Source: Brevibacillus antibioticus (lineage in GTDB: Bacteria; Bacillota; Bacilli; Brevibacillales; Brevibacillaceae). Taken from it: 64,000 bases of DNA. Both the position numbers and the translations under genes were made by a program. Below are positions 52,147 to 60,942 of the stretch, piece after piece (within the stretch, counting starts at the first letter, position 1; each line of letters starts with the position of its first letter). The notes beneath the pieces were generated by a model. It saw only the letters and a list, made by a program, of their open reading frames with translations. It searched no databases and was not told the DNA's origin. The stretch is taken from NCBI RefSeq assembly GCF_005217615.1, contig NZ_SZNK01000001.1, positions 1,631,501-1,695,500 on the forward strand. The letters run 5' to 3'.

Positions 52147-52857
52147 ATGACTAAAGTTGCCAAAACATTTGGTAAGTCCATTTTAGCATTATCAATGCTG
52201 AGTCTATTAACAACTTCTGCTCCCACATTCGCACAAACAATTAATGGTCCTTCATCTTATGCCTACGAGAAAAGCAATCAATATTTTTCTGGCACACAAG
52301 AGGCTATAAGTCAAAGTTTTATCCAAGAAGTAACGCAATATGTAAAATTGGACGAGAAGACAAAACAATTCTATTTGTCCACAGATGCAATAAAAGCATT
52401 GGGAAAAGAAAAATATAAGATGGCTTTAGAAATTATTACTCAAACAAATAAACAAATTATTCCATTTAAACACGAACTTGTTGCCTCTAATGGAGTCTTG
52501 GTTGACGCAAACAGTAAATCTGAATCAAATAAAGTCTCTCCATCTGCCATTAAGCATAGCAAATATTGGGATTATGATTTTACTTGGTGGGGGCTTCAAA
52601 TTTATTGGTCACATCAATTTATTGAGGATCTAAAAAAGGACATTGGACTTAAAGCTGGTATTACTGTAGGCGGAGCAATTGGAACCATTCAATATTTGAT
52701 GGAGAAAAATGGTAAGAGACCACCAAGCTGGTTTTCAACTTGGACTTCTGCCGCAGCCGCATTATCTCTCTATGCGTTTTTAAATCAAGATGAAGGTTGT
52801 GGAGTTTATCTTGATTGCTACGCATACGTACCAACACGCTGGCACTCCGCATGCTAG
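52147..52857 (+). CDS. secreted toxin-like or bacteriocin precursor-like protein
   Basis: A 236-residue protein with a clear signal peptide (MTKVAKTFGKSILALSMLSL to APTFAQ, cleavage ~30). A helical acidic/basic middle (~30-130) is followed by an aromatic-rich segment (KYWDYDFTWWGLQIYW), a Gly/Ala hydrophobic helix and a cysteine-containing tail (GCGVYLDCYAYVPTRWHSAC). The shape of leader plus propeptide plus hydrophobic Cys-bearing C-terminus is that of processed peptide toxins; CGVYLDC is similar in spacing to the CGxYxxC of SdpC, which may be coincidence. It has an AGCGAGGA site upstream, a terminator right after, and low GC compared with neighbours. No family assigned. Confidence 0.6.
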   Translation: MTKVAKTFGKSILALSMLSLLTTSAPTFAQTINGPSSYAYEKSNQYFSGTQEAISQSFIQEVTQYVKLDEKTKQFYLSTDAIKALGKEKYKMALEIITQTNKQIIPFKHELVASNGVLVDANSKSESNKVSPSAIKHSKYWDYDFTWWGLQIYWSHQFIEDLKKDIGLKAGITVGGAIGTIQYLMEKNGKRPPSWFSTWTSAAAALSLYAFLNQDEGCGVYLDCYAYVPTRWHSAC

Positions 52858-52869
52858 AGTTGTCATATA

Positions 52870-52925
52870 AAAATGTGCATTCTATTAATTCCTAAAATGG
52901 ACTAATGGAATGCACATTTATTTTT
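52870..52925 (+). terminator. terminator after the secreted toxin-like gene
   Basis: AAATGTGCATTC pairs with GAATGCACATTT across a 32-nt loop and is followed by ATTTTTC. It separates the precursor gene from the small membrane protein and may leave partial read-through. Confidence 0.7.
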
Positions 52926-52962
52926 CAATAACCACCCAGATTTCCAAGGAGGATTGATTTGC

Positions 52963-53154
52963 TTGGGTTATATTCGTGAATATGTCAGAACAAAATTACT
53001 TTGGAACATATTAGCGGCTCTTATTTTAATTGCCCTTCCGTATTTTTTTCAATTTCAACTAGAGATAAGAGAAACTTTAATGGGGGGAATAATTTTCTTC
53101 ATCATTATCTCTCTTTTTGATATCCTAGCCATTTCTCGAAGGCACAACAAGTAG
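52963..53154 (+). CDS. small two-helix membrane protein, possible immunity protein
   Basis: A 63-residue protein starting at TTG 52963 (AAGGAGGA nine bases upstream; TTG 52954 would overlap the site). It has two hydrophobic helices (LLWNILAALILIALPYFFQF and LMGGIIFFIIISLFDILAIS) joined by a short charged loop, and a basic end (RRHNK). Size, topology and position behind a secreted toxin-like protein suggest self-immunity. That role is inference; no homologous family recognised. Confidence 0.6.
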   Translation: MGYIREYVRTKLLWNILAALILIALPYFFQFQLEIRETLMGGIIFFIIISLFDILAISRRHNK

Positions 53155-53177
53155 AATTAATGTTGATGTAATACTAA

Positions 53178-53214
53178 AGCCCTCCTCAGATCACTGAAGG
53201 AGGGTTGATGTTTT
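53178..53214 (+). terminator. terminator after the small membrane protein
   Basis: AGCCCTCCTCAG pairs with CTGAAGGAGGGTT, followed by a short T-rich stretch. Confidence 0.65.
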
Positions 53215-53338
53215 CCTACACTTGTACTCTTATTGGGGTACCGCTAACCAAATGACATAAAACCCACGCTAAGGATTGGGATGCATTAAAGACCTCGATT
53301 TCCTGTTCGCCAAGGAAAATCAAGGTTTTGAGGTTTAC

Positions 53339-53545
53339 TCAGGCTTTGTCATTTTGATGTCTTTGTAGCTGATGCAGCAATGTCTGAGCCAGTAGCAAAC
53401 CACTTGTCTGGCCGACCATATAAGCGTAATCTGGGTCTTTCGAGTCTATTTTGATCGTTTGCAGATACACTTGGAATTCGTGAATATTCCCTTCCAAAAT
53501 CTCGATAACTTCATCAATCGTTATGATTTCCTTGGAATCATTTAT
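53339..53545 (-). CDS. small hypothetical protein with apparent ATA start
   Basis: The minus-strand frame encodes NDSKEIITIDEVIEILEGNI then HEFQVYLQTIKIDSKDPDYAYM and VGQTSGLLLAQTLLHQLQRH, a well-formed helical protein of about 68 residues. GAGAGGGG lies seven bases before an ATA codon at 53545, exactly where a start is expected; a stop precedes it. Either the gene uses the rare ATA start or the ATG has mutated. An internal TTG would give only 52 residues without a good RBS. Family unknown. Confidence 0.5.
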   Translation of the reverse strand: MNDSKEIITIDEVIEILEGNIHEFQVYLQTIKIDSKDPDYAYMVGQTSGLLLAQTLLHQLQRHQNDKA

Positions 53546-53656
53546 GGGTTATCCCCTCTCTTTTTCCAATCTGTTTATGCACCAAACGGTTTCTCGATAG
53601 CGTGTGAAATTCGCGTTTTGTTGGCGGGACCCCTTCATGAGGAATAGAAAAAAAGG

Positions 53657-53686
53657 TTGCGAACTTATGTTCGTAATAACTATAAT
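53657..53686 (+). promoter_or_regulatory. LexA (SOS) box overlapping a promoter
   Basis: CGAACTTATGTTCG (53660-53673) is a perfect Bacillus-type LexA/DinR operator (CGAAC-N4-GTTCG). It overlaps TTGCGA (-35, 53657) and is followed 18 bases later by TATAAT (-10, 53681). Transcription would run into the YolD-like gene, which is therefore predicted to be DNA-damage inducible. Confidence 0.85.
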
Positions 53687-53728
53687 GGAAATACAATTTC
53701 TCACACATGATGAGGCGGGTGGAAAAGC

Positions 53729-53980
53729 GTGGCTAACGGCAATCTTGAAGTAACGGACAAAGAAAGAGAGGCATTTATGTACATGCTGCGAGATTCGGCA
53801 AGAGAGAATTATTCCTTGAATGTGAGCTGGTGTATGTCCTTTGAGGGGGAGCGGGGGAATACGTGCAGCATGTGGGGTGTGGTCAAATGGGTAGACCCGA
53901 AGGCGCGGCGTGTTCAATTAGCAAACCAAACGAGTAGTCAATGGATCGAGATGGAGAAAATTATCAATGTACATGCATAG
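53729..53980 (+). CDS. YolD-like family protein
   Basis: An 83-residue protein with the YolD-like core: a beta strand pair around WGVVKWVDPKARRVQL and the final WIEMEKIINVHA (the family ends WI.L.DI..I). YolD-like genes usually precede a Y-family DNA polymerase (UvrX/YqjW) and are SOS controlled. Here a LexA box lies upstream but no polymerase gene follows. Start GTG 53729 has GGCGGGTGG upstream. Confidence 0.8.
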   Translation: MANGNLEVTDKEREAFMYMLRDSARENYSLNVSWCMSFEGERGNTCSMWGVVKWVDPKARRVQLANQTSSQWIEMEKIINVHA

Positions 53981-53990
53981 CAGTGCAGGT

Positions 53991-54041
53991 AGAAACCTTA
54001 CATGAAATTCAACTCATGCAGGGTTTCTGGGTCCTTTTTTT
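53991..54041 (+). terminator. terminator of the YolD-like gene
   Basis: AGAAACC...GGGTTTCT with an inner ATGA/TCAT pairing, followed by a seven-T run. Confidence 0.75.
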
Positions 54042-54043
54042 AC

Positions 54044-54277
54044 CTATGTTCCATTCTTCGGATAGGGCTTCCCGTCCGCTTGAAATAACTTACTCACCAT
54101 TCCATAAAGACGACCTGACATGTTAGGGAAAACGAAGGAGTATTCATTCGCTCCTTGATTCAGCAAGACGATCGGTGCTTCCACGATGTAGGGGATTTTC
54201 ATTAGATCGAGCACCTTCTTATATTCCTCTACCTTGGAATGGTTTACCGTATAATAAAATGATTTAGAAAAATTCAT
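54044..54277 (-). CDS. small hypothetical protein
   Basis: A 77-residue protein starting MNFSKSFYYTVNHSKVEEYK, with AAGGAAAAGGAG upstream. It has a mixed alpha/beta pattern with PYIVEAPIVLLNQGANEYSF. It is convergent with the YolD-like gene and shares the intergenic terminator. I do not recognise a family. Confidence 0.65.
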   Translation of the reverse strand: MNFSKSFYYTVNHSKVEEYKKVLDLMKIPYIVEAPIVLLNQGANEYSFVFPNMSGRLYGMVSKLFQADGKPYPKNGT

Positions 54278-54450
54278 GCGAGCACGCTCCTTTTCCTTAT
54301 TGTAGCATATCCACAGTTTGTCGTATAAATGAACATAATAAATGTTATGTAAACATATTGTAATTTCCTTTCTCTATATGAAGAGAGAAGATTCACAAAA
54401 ACTTCTACCTATGATAGAATAAAGACCAAAATTTTACCAATAGGAGAAAA

Positions 54451-55014
54451 ATGATGCTAATCAGCCAACAACTCCTTTCTGTGAACGGATTATCGTACAC
54501 GATTCGCTCTGCAATAGAAACAGATGCACAACAATTGTCGGACCTGCGGCTGCAAATCGATGGGGAGACTGAAAATTTGGACAGAGAAAGAGGTGAGGCT
54601 TTTATCGATGTGCAAGGATTCGAACACATCATCAAAACGGATGCAGAAAGTGCAAGAAATTTGTTTTTAGTTGCTGTTATACAAGATCGGATTGTCGGGT
54701 TTTCTAGATGTGCAGGTGTTTACTTAAACAGATTTGCCCACAAAGTTGAGTTTGGTGTGTGCGTATCACAAGAGTTCTGGGGTTATGGCATTGGGAAGAA
54801 TCTCTTGCAAGAATCAGTTGCCTGGGCAGACGCCAACCACATTACCAAAATGACGTTGAATGTGATGGAAACGAATGAGAAGGCAATTGAGCTGTACAAA
54901 CGGTTTGGTTTTGAAATCGAAGGGGTACTCAAAAACGACAAAGTTCTTTCCGATGGCAATTACTACAACACTATTCTTATGGGAAGATTCAAAAATGACA
55001 GGAGAGTAACATGA
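54451..55014 (+). CDS. GNAT family N-acetyltransferase
   Basis: A 187-residue acetyltransferase. YTIRSAIETDAQQLSDLRLQ starts the fold, EFGVCVSQEFWGYGIGKNLL contains the acetyl-CoA loop (FWGYGIG), and LNVMETNEKAIELYKRFGF is motif B. TAGGAG precedes two consecutive ATGs (54451, 54454). Its stop overlaps the P1 peptidase start (ATGA), so the two form an operon. Confidence 0.88.
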   Translation: MMLISQQLLSVNGLSYTIRSAIETDAQQLSDLRLQIDGETENLDRERGEAFIDVQGFEHIIKTDAESARNLFLVAVIQDRIVGFSRCAGVYLNRFAHKVEFGVCVSQEFWGYGIGKNLLQESVAWADANHITKMTLNVMETNEKAIELYKRFGFEIEGVLKNDKVLSDGNYYNTILMGRFKNDRRVT

Positions 55015-56063
55015 CGAGAAAACGAGCGAGAGAATGTGGCGTTTTTATCGGGGCGGGAATCCCGGGTGCGTTTAACGCGATTACGGATGTAAAAGGTGTG
55101 CGGGTCGGCCACAAAACGATTCAAAAGGAAGACGTTTGTTCGGGTTTGACCGTCATTGTTCCCAACGACGGTCAATTGGAGGGGCAGCATTTTCCTGCTG
55201 GTTTCTTCTCCTTTAATGGTACAGGCGAATTTACGGGAAGTCACTGGATAGAAGAGACGGGTACGCTCGTGACACCGATCGTATTTACGGGTAGTCATTT
55301 ACTCGGGCTGGCACATCATCATCTTGCGCGTGCGACGAGAAAAATCGAGGGGCTTGAACCGTTTTCCAATGGAATCGTCGCGGAGACATGGGATGGTTGG
55401 TTAAGTGATCTCGAAAAGACGCAGATACAGTATGAGGATTTGGAAGAAGCGATTGTAGAAGCGCGTACAGGACATGTCGAGGAAGGCAATGTGGGCGGAG
55501 GTACCGGGATGATCTGCTTTGAATTCAAGGGCGGAATCGGAACCTCCTCACGCATCGTCGAAACCGAATGTGGCACTTTTACTGTCGGAGCATTGGTGCA
55601 GACGAATTTTGGCAGAAGACACGATTTGAAAGTGAATGGTATTCCTGTGGGCCAGCTGATCTCCGAAAATGAAGTCCCTTTGCCGTGGGTAACTCCTGAA
55701 AATGACGGTTCTTTCTTAGTCACGATTGCGACAGACGCGCCTCTCTTGCCGACACAATGCAAGCGCATTTCCAAACGAGCGTCACTCGCGATGGCACAGC
55801 TCGGTGCAATTGGCGAGGAGGGCAGCGGTGATTTCTTCTTGACCTTCTCCACAGGAAATTGCTATTCGTATGGCGACGAGCAGATGAGCACAGTGAAAAT
55901 GTTTCCGTCCGAACAACTGGATGCACTGTTTGAAGCAGCGACCGAGGCGGTCAATGAAGCGATCCTGAATTCCATGTTGATGGCCAAAACGATACAAGGC
56001 CAGAAAAACAGAACCGTACATGCATTGCCACTGGATCGTTTCGTAGAAGTCATGTCTCGTTAA
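55011..56063 (+). CDS. P1-family peptidase (DmpA/BapA beta-peptidyl aminopeptidase type)
   Basis: A 350-residue member of the self-cleaving Ntn-like P1 peptidases. VRVGHKTIQKED and SGLTVIVPN open the fold, GNVGGGTGMICFEFKGGIGT is the conserved glycine-rich region, and NFGRRHDLKVNGIPVG is typical. The nucleophile is normally the residue freed by internal cleavage in the C-terminal third (region ATDAPLLPTQCKRISKRA). It hydrolyses N-terminal residues of beta- or D-peptides in known members. It overlaps the GNAT gene by 4 bp. Confidence 0.88.
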   Translation: MTRKRARECGVFIGAGIPGAFNAITDVKGVRVGHKTIQKEDVCSGLTVIVPNDGQLEGQHFPAGFFSFNGTGEFTGSHWIEETGTLVTPIVFTGSHLLGLAHHHLARATRKIEGLEPFSNGIVAETWDGWLSDLEKTQIQYEDLEEAIVEARTGHVEEGNVGGGTGMICFEFKGGIGTSSRIVETECGTFTVGALVQTNFGRRHDLKVNGIPVGQLISENEVPLPWVTPENDGSFLVTIATDAPLLPTQCKRISKRASLAMAQLGAIGEEGSGDFFLTFSTGNCYSYGDEQMSTVKMFPSEQLDALFEAATEAVNEAILNSMLMAKTIQGQKNRTVHALPLDRFVEVMSR

Positions 56064-56067
56064 ATGA

Positions 56068-56099
56068 AAAAACTCCGCTGGCGATTAGCGGAGTTTTGT
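56068..56099. terminator. bidirectional terminator
   Basis: ACTCCGCT-ggcgatt-AGCGGAGT flanked by A-run and T-run, between the P1 peptidase (plus) and the small basic protein (minus). Confidence 0.85.
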
Positions 56100-56125
56100 T
56101 GTCTGCTCATCTGTTAAACGATTGT

Positions 56126-56311
56126 TTAACTACTGAAGAAGCTACGGCTCGAACGCTTTCTTTTATAATGAGAGCTGCCGTGATGGGAATGACCGTACCG
56201 ATTGCTTGAGCTGTAATTTCTGCGATGCTTGTAATCGCTGCTGCTGTATTTCCGGTACTTGTGCGAAGATGAGTGATTACCGAGTAAATTTTTCAATAGC
56301 TTCTTGAGCAT
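56126..56311 (-). CDS. small Ser/His/Tyr/Lys-rich low-complexity protein
   Basis: A 61-residue, strongly basic protein. A short helix (MLKKLLKNLLG) is followed by a repetitive SSSHKYRKYSSS, YKHRRNYSSSNRYGHSHHGSS pattern. ATG 56311 has AGGAG eight bases upstream; the GTG 9 bases earlier overlaps the RBS. Composition resembles spore-coat or exosporium small proteins, but no family can be assigned. Confidence 0.6.
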   Translation of the reverse strand: MLKKLLKNLLGNHSSSHKYRKYSSSDYKHRRNYSSSNRYGHSHHGSSHYKRKRSSRSFFSS

Positions 56312-56383
56312 ATCAATCACTCCTAGTTAGGTCGGAAGTCTATTTCATATAAGTATATACGAATGTATTGAAGAGTCGTTTCA

Positions 56384-57391
56384 TTATTTTTCTACGTTTT
56401 CGCGAAAGGCTGGGCCGATCAGGTCAATCCGGTTCGTCCATATTCCTCCTGTAAAACTTTCTGGCACTCGTTTTAAATCAGTCGGGACATCAAAGCCTTG
56501 CGACACATCTCCACTGCCTGCGACCAGGATCACGCGGGTGTCTTTTGCTTCCATTCTGGCCATGAAACGATTCGGCCAACCCCAGAGCCATGGAGCAATC
56601 TGATCAGGAATATGCAATTGAGTTTGCGCACAGGCTTCCGGTACATATCTGGACCAACCTGTTGCAATGTACGGGATCAGGCAGCTTTTCATTGTCGCCA
56701 TAGACATCACGCGTAGCTGAGGCAGTTGTTGCTTCAATGTCTCGATTGGCTCGTCACCGCCATAAACAGAGAGTTGTGCCAGTCGCTGGGCAGGTAATGT
56801 TGCCAAAACATCCGCCAAGGCTTTCCCCTCGAGTGGGTCATTGCTTTTGATATGGATAAGTAGCGAGCGATGAGGGAATGTTTGTAGCACATCATCGAGA
56901 GAGGGCATCATACCAATCCCTTTTCCACGGAAAGGGAAGGTTTTCCCTTCATCCGCTGTATAATGGTAGCCAATGTCGAGTTGTTGTAATTCGGCCAGGG
57001 TATAATCTCTCGTGACACCGGTGCCATTTGTCCGACAGTCGAGCGTCCAGTCATGAAACACAGCGAATCGATTGTCTTTGGTCCATTGTACATCGAGCTC
57101 AACAACGTCCGCGCCTGCATCAAAAGCCGCTTGCATGGACGGAATCGTATTTTCCAGGTACGGATGCTCCGGTGGATAAATCCGTTCCGCCGTACAAGTT
57201 TCGTTGGTGATGTTCTCCATATGAAAGGTTTGCGCCATTCCCCGGTGAGCAAGTAAAAAAGGCTCGCCTTCTGGCTCTTTTGCAAGATAAGAGCTGTTAC
57301 CCAGAAACAGGAATGCGATGAAAAGAAGGGGAAACCAGATGCGTTTTCGCTGGAACCATCTCTTTCGTGGTTGATTTCGTTGTTTTGACAT
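56384..57391 (-). CDS. membrane-anchored or secreted glycerophosphodiester phosphodiesterase
   Basis: A 335-residue GDPD-family enzyme. The N-terminal basic/hydrophobic segment (KRWFQRKRIWFPLLFIAFLFL) is a signal anchor. The catalytic domain starts LLAHRGMAQ, with VVELDVQWTKDNRFAVFHD (metal-binding Glu/Asp and second His) and ENTIPSMQAAFDAGAD. It hydrolyses glycerophosphodiesters to glycerol-3-phosphate outside the membrane. The start at 57391 has AAGGAAGGGGCGG upstream; a longer in-frame extension lacks an RBS. Confidence 0.87.
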   Translation of the reverse strand: MSKQRNQPRKRWFQRKRIWFPLLFIAFLFLGNSSYLAKEPEGEPFLLAHRGMAQTFHMENITNETCTAERIYPPEHPYLENTIPSMQAAFDAGADVVELDVQWTKDNRFAVFHDWTLDCRTNGTGVTRDYTLAELQQLDIGYHYTADEGKTFPFRGKGIGMMPSLDDVLQTFPHRSLLIHIKSNDPLEGKALADVLATLPAQRLAQLSVYGGDEPIETLKQQLPQLRVMSMATMKSCLIPYIATGWSRYVPEACAQTQLHIPDQIAPWLWGWPNRFMARMEAKDTRVILVAGSGDVSQGFDVPTDLKRVPESFTGGIWTNRIDLIGPAFRENVEK

Positions 57392-57556
57392 GATGGGATA
57401 CCGCCCCTTCCTTGTAATACTGTGTTCATTGTAGCAAAACGCAAGAGAGGAAGGTACATCCTTAGGGAGTAGGGCTTGGGGCTTGGCATTATTCGAAAAG
57501 ACTGGCACAATAGACGGGAGATAAGATGTATCCATGCGAAAGCAAGGGGAGGTTCC

Positions 57557-57802
57557 ATGAAAATCGCATTACACCAAATCGCTTATCAGATCGGCATGCA
57601 CCCAACCGAGATGGCGAAGCTTGTCTACGAGGGTGAAATAACAGGAGAGGTACCTGACCGCAATCCACAAGCGAAGGATGCCTGGGTGGATTTGCACTCT
57701 CTGCGTAACTTCATTCAATGGCGATATGATCAAGGGCAAATAGATCAGATGTTCTATGATAAAGCTATGCGTCACCTGAACAAAGCAATGCCAAAAAAAT
57801 AG
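57557..57802 (+). CDS. small hypothetical protein, HTH-like N-terminus
   Basis: An 81-residue protein at ATG 57557, behind GGGGAGG. MKIALHQIAYQIGMHPTEMA could form an excisionase-like or MerR-like helix-turn-helix; the rest is helical (DLHSLRNFIQWRYDQ). It lies just ahead of the DUF952 gene (19 bp gap), likely an operon. Function unknown. Confidence 0.65.
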   Translation: MKIALHQIAYQIGMHPTEMAKLVYEGEITGEVPDRNPQAKDAWVDLHSLRNFIQWRYDQGQIDQMFYDKAMRHLNKAMPKK

Positions 57803-57821
57803 TCAAATTTGGAGGAGAAAC

Positions 57822-58172
57822 ATGCAAGACTCTATCATTTACTGCATGGTACCAAAAGCATATTGGGAAAAGTGGATGGATAAGGATCATTACTTACCGC
57901 GCGATTACGAGCAGGAGGGCTTTATTCACGCGACAAAAGGGGACGAGCTGCTTGAAAAGGTAGCAAACCGCGTCTACGCACAGTTTGACGAGGAGTTGTA
58001 TGTACTCGTTGTCGATGAAACGAAAACGACTTCGGAAGTCAAATACGAGGCTGCAAAGGATGGATTGCTGTATCCACACATCTATGGACCACTGAATAAA
58101 GATGCAATTGTGGATACGAAGCAAATGAATCGGATAGACGGCCAGTGGCGTCTGGGAACGTCCATCCGCTAA
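57822..58172 (+). CDS. DUF952 family protein
   Basis: A 116-residue protein with IIYCMVPKAYWEKW, YEQEGFIHATKGDELL, ELYVLVVDETK, VKYEAAKDGLLYPHIYGPLN: the DUF952 (ADP-ribosyltransferase-like fold) pattern, with the conserved GFIHA and YPHIYGPLN. Enzymatic role unknown. RBS TGGAGG lies upstream. Confidence 0.87.
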   Translation: MQDSIIYCMVPKAYWEKWMDKDHYLPRDYEQEGFIHATKGDELLEKVANRVYAQFDEELYVLVVDETKTTSEVKYEAAKDGLLYPHIYGPLNKDAIVDTKQMNRIDGQWRLGTSIR

Positions 58173-58175
58173 TCT

Positions 58176-58391
58176 CTACCAGTTAAACCATTTGAGTAGC
58201 GCAAGCACTTCTTGACGCTTGGCCTCAGGTAGCTTGTCGAGTCTGCGCAAGAGAAGATCGATTCGCATGCGCTGCTCCACTTCGGATACAGGTACCTTTT
58301 GCCCCTTCACCCATTGTCGTTTGAGGCGGACAGGATCGGTATCAGAGATGATCCGAAGCAGCTTTCTTTCCAGCAAATCTAAGGAAGCCAT
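58176..58391 (-). CDS. small helical hypothetical protein
   Basis: A 71-residue, highly charged helical protein (MASLDLLERKLLRIISDTDP; LLRRLDKLPEAKRQEVLALL). It is convergent with DUF952, with stops 3 bp apart. GAGGG lies about 9 bases upstream of the ATG. Family not recognised. Confidence 0.6.
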   Translation of the reverse strand: MASLDLLERKLLRIISDTDPVRLKRQWVKGQKVPVSEVEQRMRIDLLLRRLDKLPEAKRQEVLALLKWFNW

Positions 58392-58515
58392 AGGTGAAAC
58401 CCTCTTTTTCGTTTAATCCGTTTCTTCTATTATAACACGGGTACATAAAGAAACCATGATTGGCGCACAATGGTAAAGGTGTTGCACATAACCCTTAGTA
58501 GGAGGCGTATCCATT

Positions 58516-58734
58516 ATGGCGAAGCCGGATGACCGTTCTGACAACGCAGAAAAGCTGCAAAACATGATTTCCAATACGGAAGAGAACATTCGTGAGTCCG
58601 AAGCTTACCTGTCGGCTAATGCTGGCGAGATTTCCGAGGAGGAAAGAGCAAACCTCGAAGCGAAAAATCAGCGTCGTGAAGAAAGCATCGAGGGATATCG
58701 CTCGGAAATCAAGGATGAATCTTCGCAGGCATAA
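58516..58734 (+). CDS. tlp: small acid-soluble spore protein Tlp
   Basis: A 72-residue protein whose start MAKPDDRSDNAEKLQNMISN is the Tlp signature (MAKPD-RSDNVEKLQ in Bacillus), followed by charged helix SEEERANLEAKNQRREESIE. It is a minor SASP made in the forespore late in sporulation. RBS AGGAGG lies upstream; the terminator is directly after. It shows the organism forms endospores. Confidence 0.9.
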   Translation: MAKPDDRSDNAEKLQNMISNTEENIRESEAYLSANAGEISEEERANLEAKNQRREESIEGYRSEIKDESSQA

Positions 58735-58746
58735 CCTTGCTACCAA

Positions 58747-58781
58747 ACGTCTGGCGCCAACTTTGCGTCAGGCGTTTTTTT
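58747..58781 (+). terminator. terminator of tlp
   Basis: ACGTCTGGCGC pairs with GCGTCAGGCGT, followed by seven T residues. Confidence 0.8.
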
Positions 58782-58855
58782 ATTCTATCGGGCAAAAGTG
58801 CAACAAAACATGATTTGTTTTGCGAAACATGGTAATCTGTAATGGTATAAATTGA

Positions 58856-59986
<1,131 letters not shown>

Positions 59987-60007
59987 GATAGACGGGGGAA
60001 GCACTCG

Positions 60008-60337
60008 GTGGATGCTACGAAAAAATCAAAAGTGATTATCGTTTCATTTTTGGCGGGAGCGGTTCTCTTGGCGGTCATCTCTTATTTCGGGATGGCCTCC
60101 AAGGGGAAAGAGCATATGGCGACGATCCAAAACGTCATCAAGGAGAACGGCGGGATTGTAGTCGCGGGTGGTGTGACAGCGGTTCCAAAGGAGGAAAGTC
60201 CTTTTACCAATAGCGGAAAAGGCAATACCATCTACCGCATCTACTATACGAAAGATGGGCAAACGTTGACGGCTTGGTATCGTGCTGATAACGAATCCTC
60301 CATTAAGAAAGAGCCGGAAGCATGGATTCTACCGTAG
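60008..60337 (+). CDS. membrane-anchored hypothetical protein
   Basis: A 109-residue protein with an N-terminal membrane helix (VIIVSFLAGAVLLAVISYFG) and a small extracytoplasmic domain containing TIYRIYYTKDGQTLTAWYRA. Start GTG 60008 has GGGGGAA upstream. It lies 21 bp after mnmA and before the ACT gene, probably in one transcript. Family not recognised. Confidence 0.7.
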   Translation: MDATKKSKVIIVSFLAGAVLLAVISYFGMASKGKEHMATIQNVIKENGGIVVAGGVTAVPKEESPFTNSGKGNTIYRIYYTKDGQTLTAWYRADNESSIKKEPEAWILP

Positions 60338-60376
60338 TAACAAGGATAAACCTGACTGGGAGAGTGAAGGCATCAC

Positions 60377-60889
60377 ATGACCCAACATGCTGGACTGCGT
60401 GAGCTGGCTGAACTGATTCGAAGACTCGAGCCAGAGTTAGCGGGTGCACAATTAAGTATACTTGCTCATGAAAATAAAGAGGAAATCGCAACACTGCTAG
60501 TGGAAGGACTCGGGACGAAGGTTCCTGTCCAACATAGCTCCGGCGAATATGCGAATCATTTGGCGATTTTGCGTGTAGGAGCGAACAAGTACACCTTTGC
60601 CCAAGATTGGAGAGAAGTGTACATCAGTGAAATCAATTACTGCGCGTGTCGCATACCTCCAGGGGCCCATGGATTGTTGGTTCACCATATCGATTATCCA
60701 GGCGTGATTTATGATGTCTCACGAAAACTAGCCGATCATCAAATCAACGTTTCCAAATTGAATGTATCGCGCGAACAAAAAGGGAAGAATGCCCTGCTGA
60801 TCTCTGTGACTGATGAAGAGATTACACCGACGATTGTCTCTGCCATCGAAGAGCTGCCCCAAATCACCAAAGTGTTATCTCTACAGTAA
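60377..60889 (+). CDS. ACT-domain protein (L-serine dehydratase beta-subunit-like)
   Basis: A 170-residue protein. The N-terminal ~95 residues resemble the SdaAB beta-subunit region. The C-terminus is an ACT domain (DYPGVIYDVSRKLADHQINV, NALLISVTDEEIT). Such proteins bind amino acids as regulators. There is no catalytic Fe-S alpha subunit nearby. It is followed by a shared terminator. Confidence 0.75.
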   Translation: MTQHAGLRELAELIRRLEPELAGAQLSILAHENKEEIATLLVEGLGTKVPVQHSSGEYANHLAILRVGANKYTFAQDWREVYISEINYCACRIPPGAHGLLVHHIDYPGVIYDVSRKLADHQINVSKLNVSREQKGKNALLISVTDEEITPTIVSAIEELPQITKVLSLQ

Positions 60890-60905
60890 GCGAATCATGA
60901 TAAAC

Positions 60906-60942
60906 AAAAACTGCCCGTTGCTAGTAGCGGGCAGTTTTTTTT
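60906..60942. terminator. bidirectional terminator
   Basis: AAAAACTGCCCG and CGGGCAGTTTTT around a 10-nt loop. It also contains the last codons of the minus-strand esterase gene. Confidence 0.88.
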
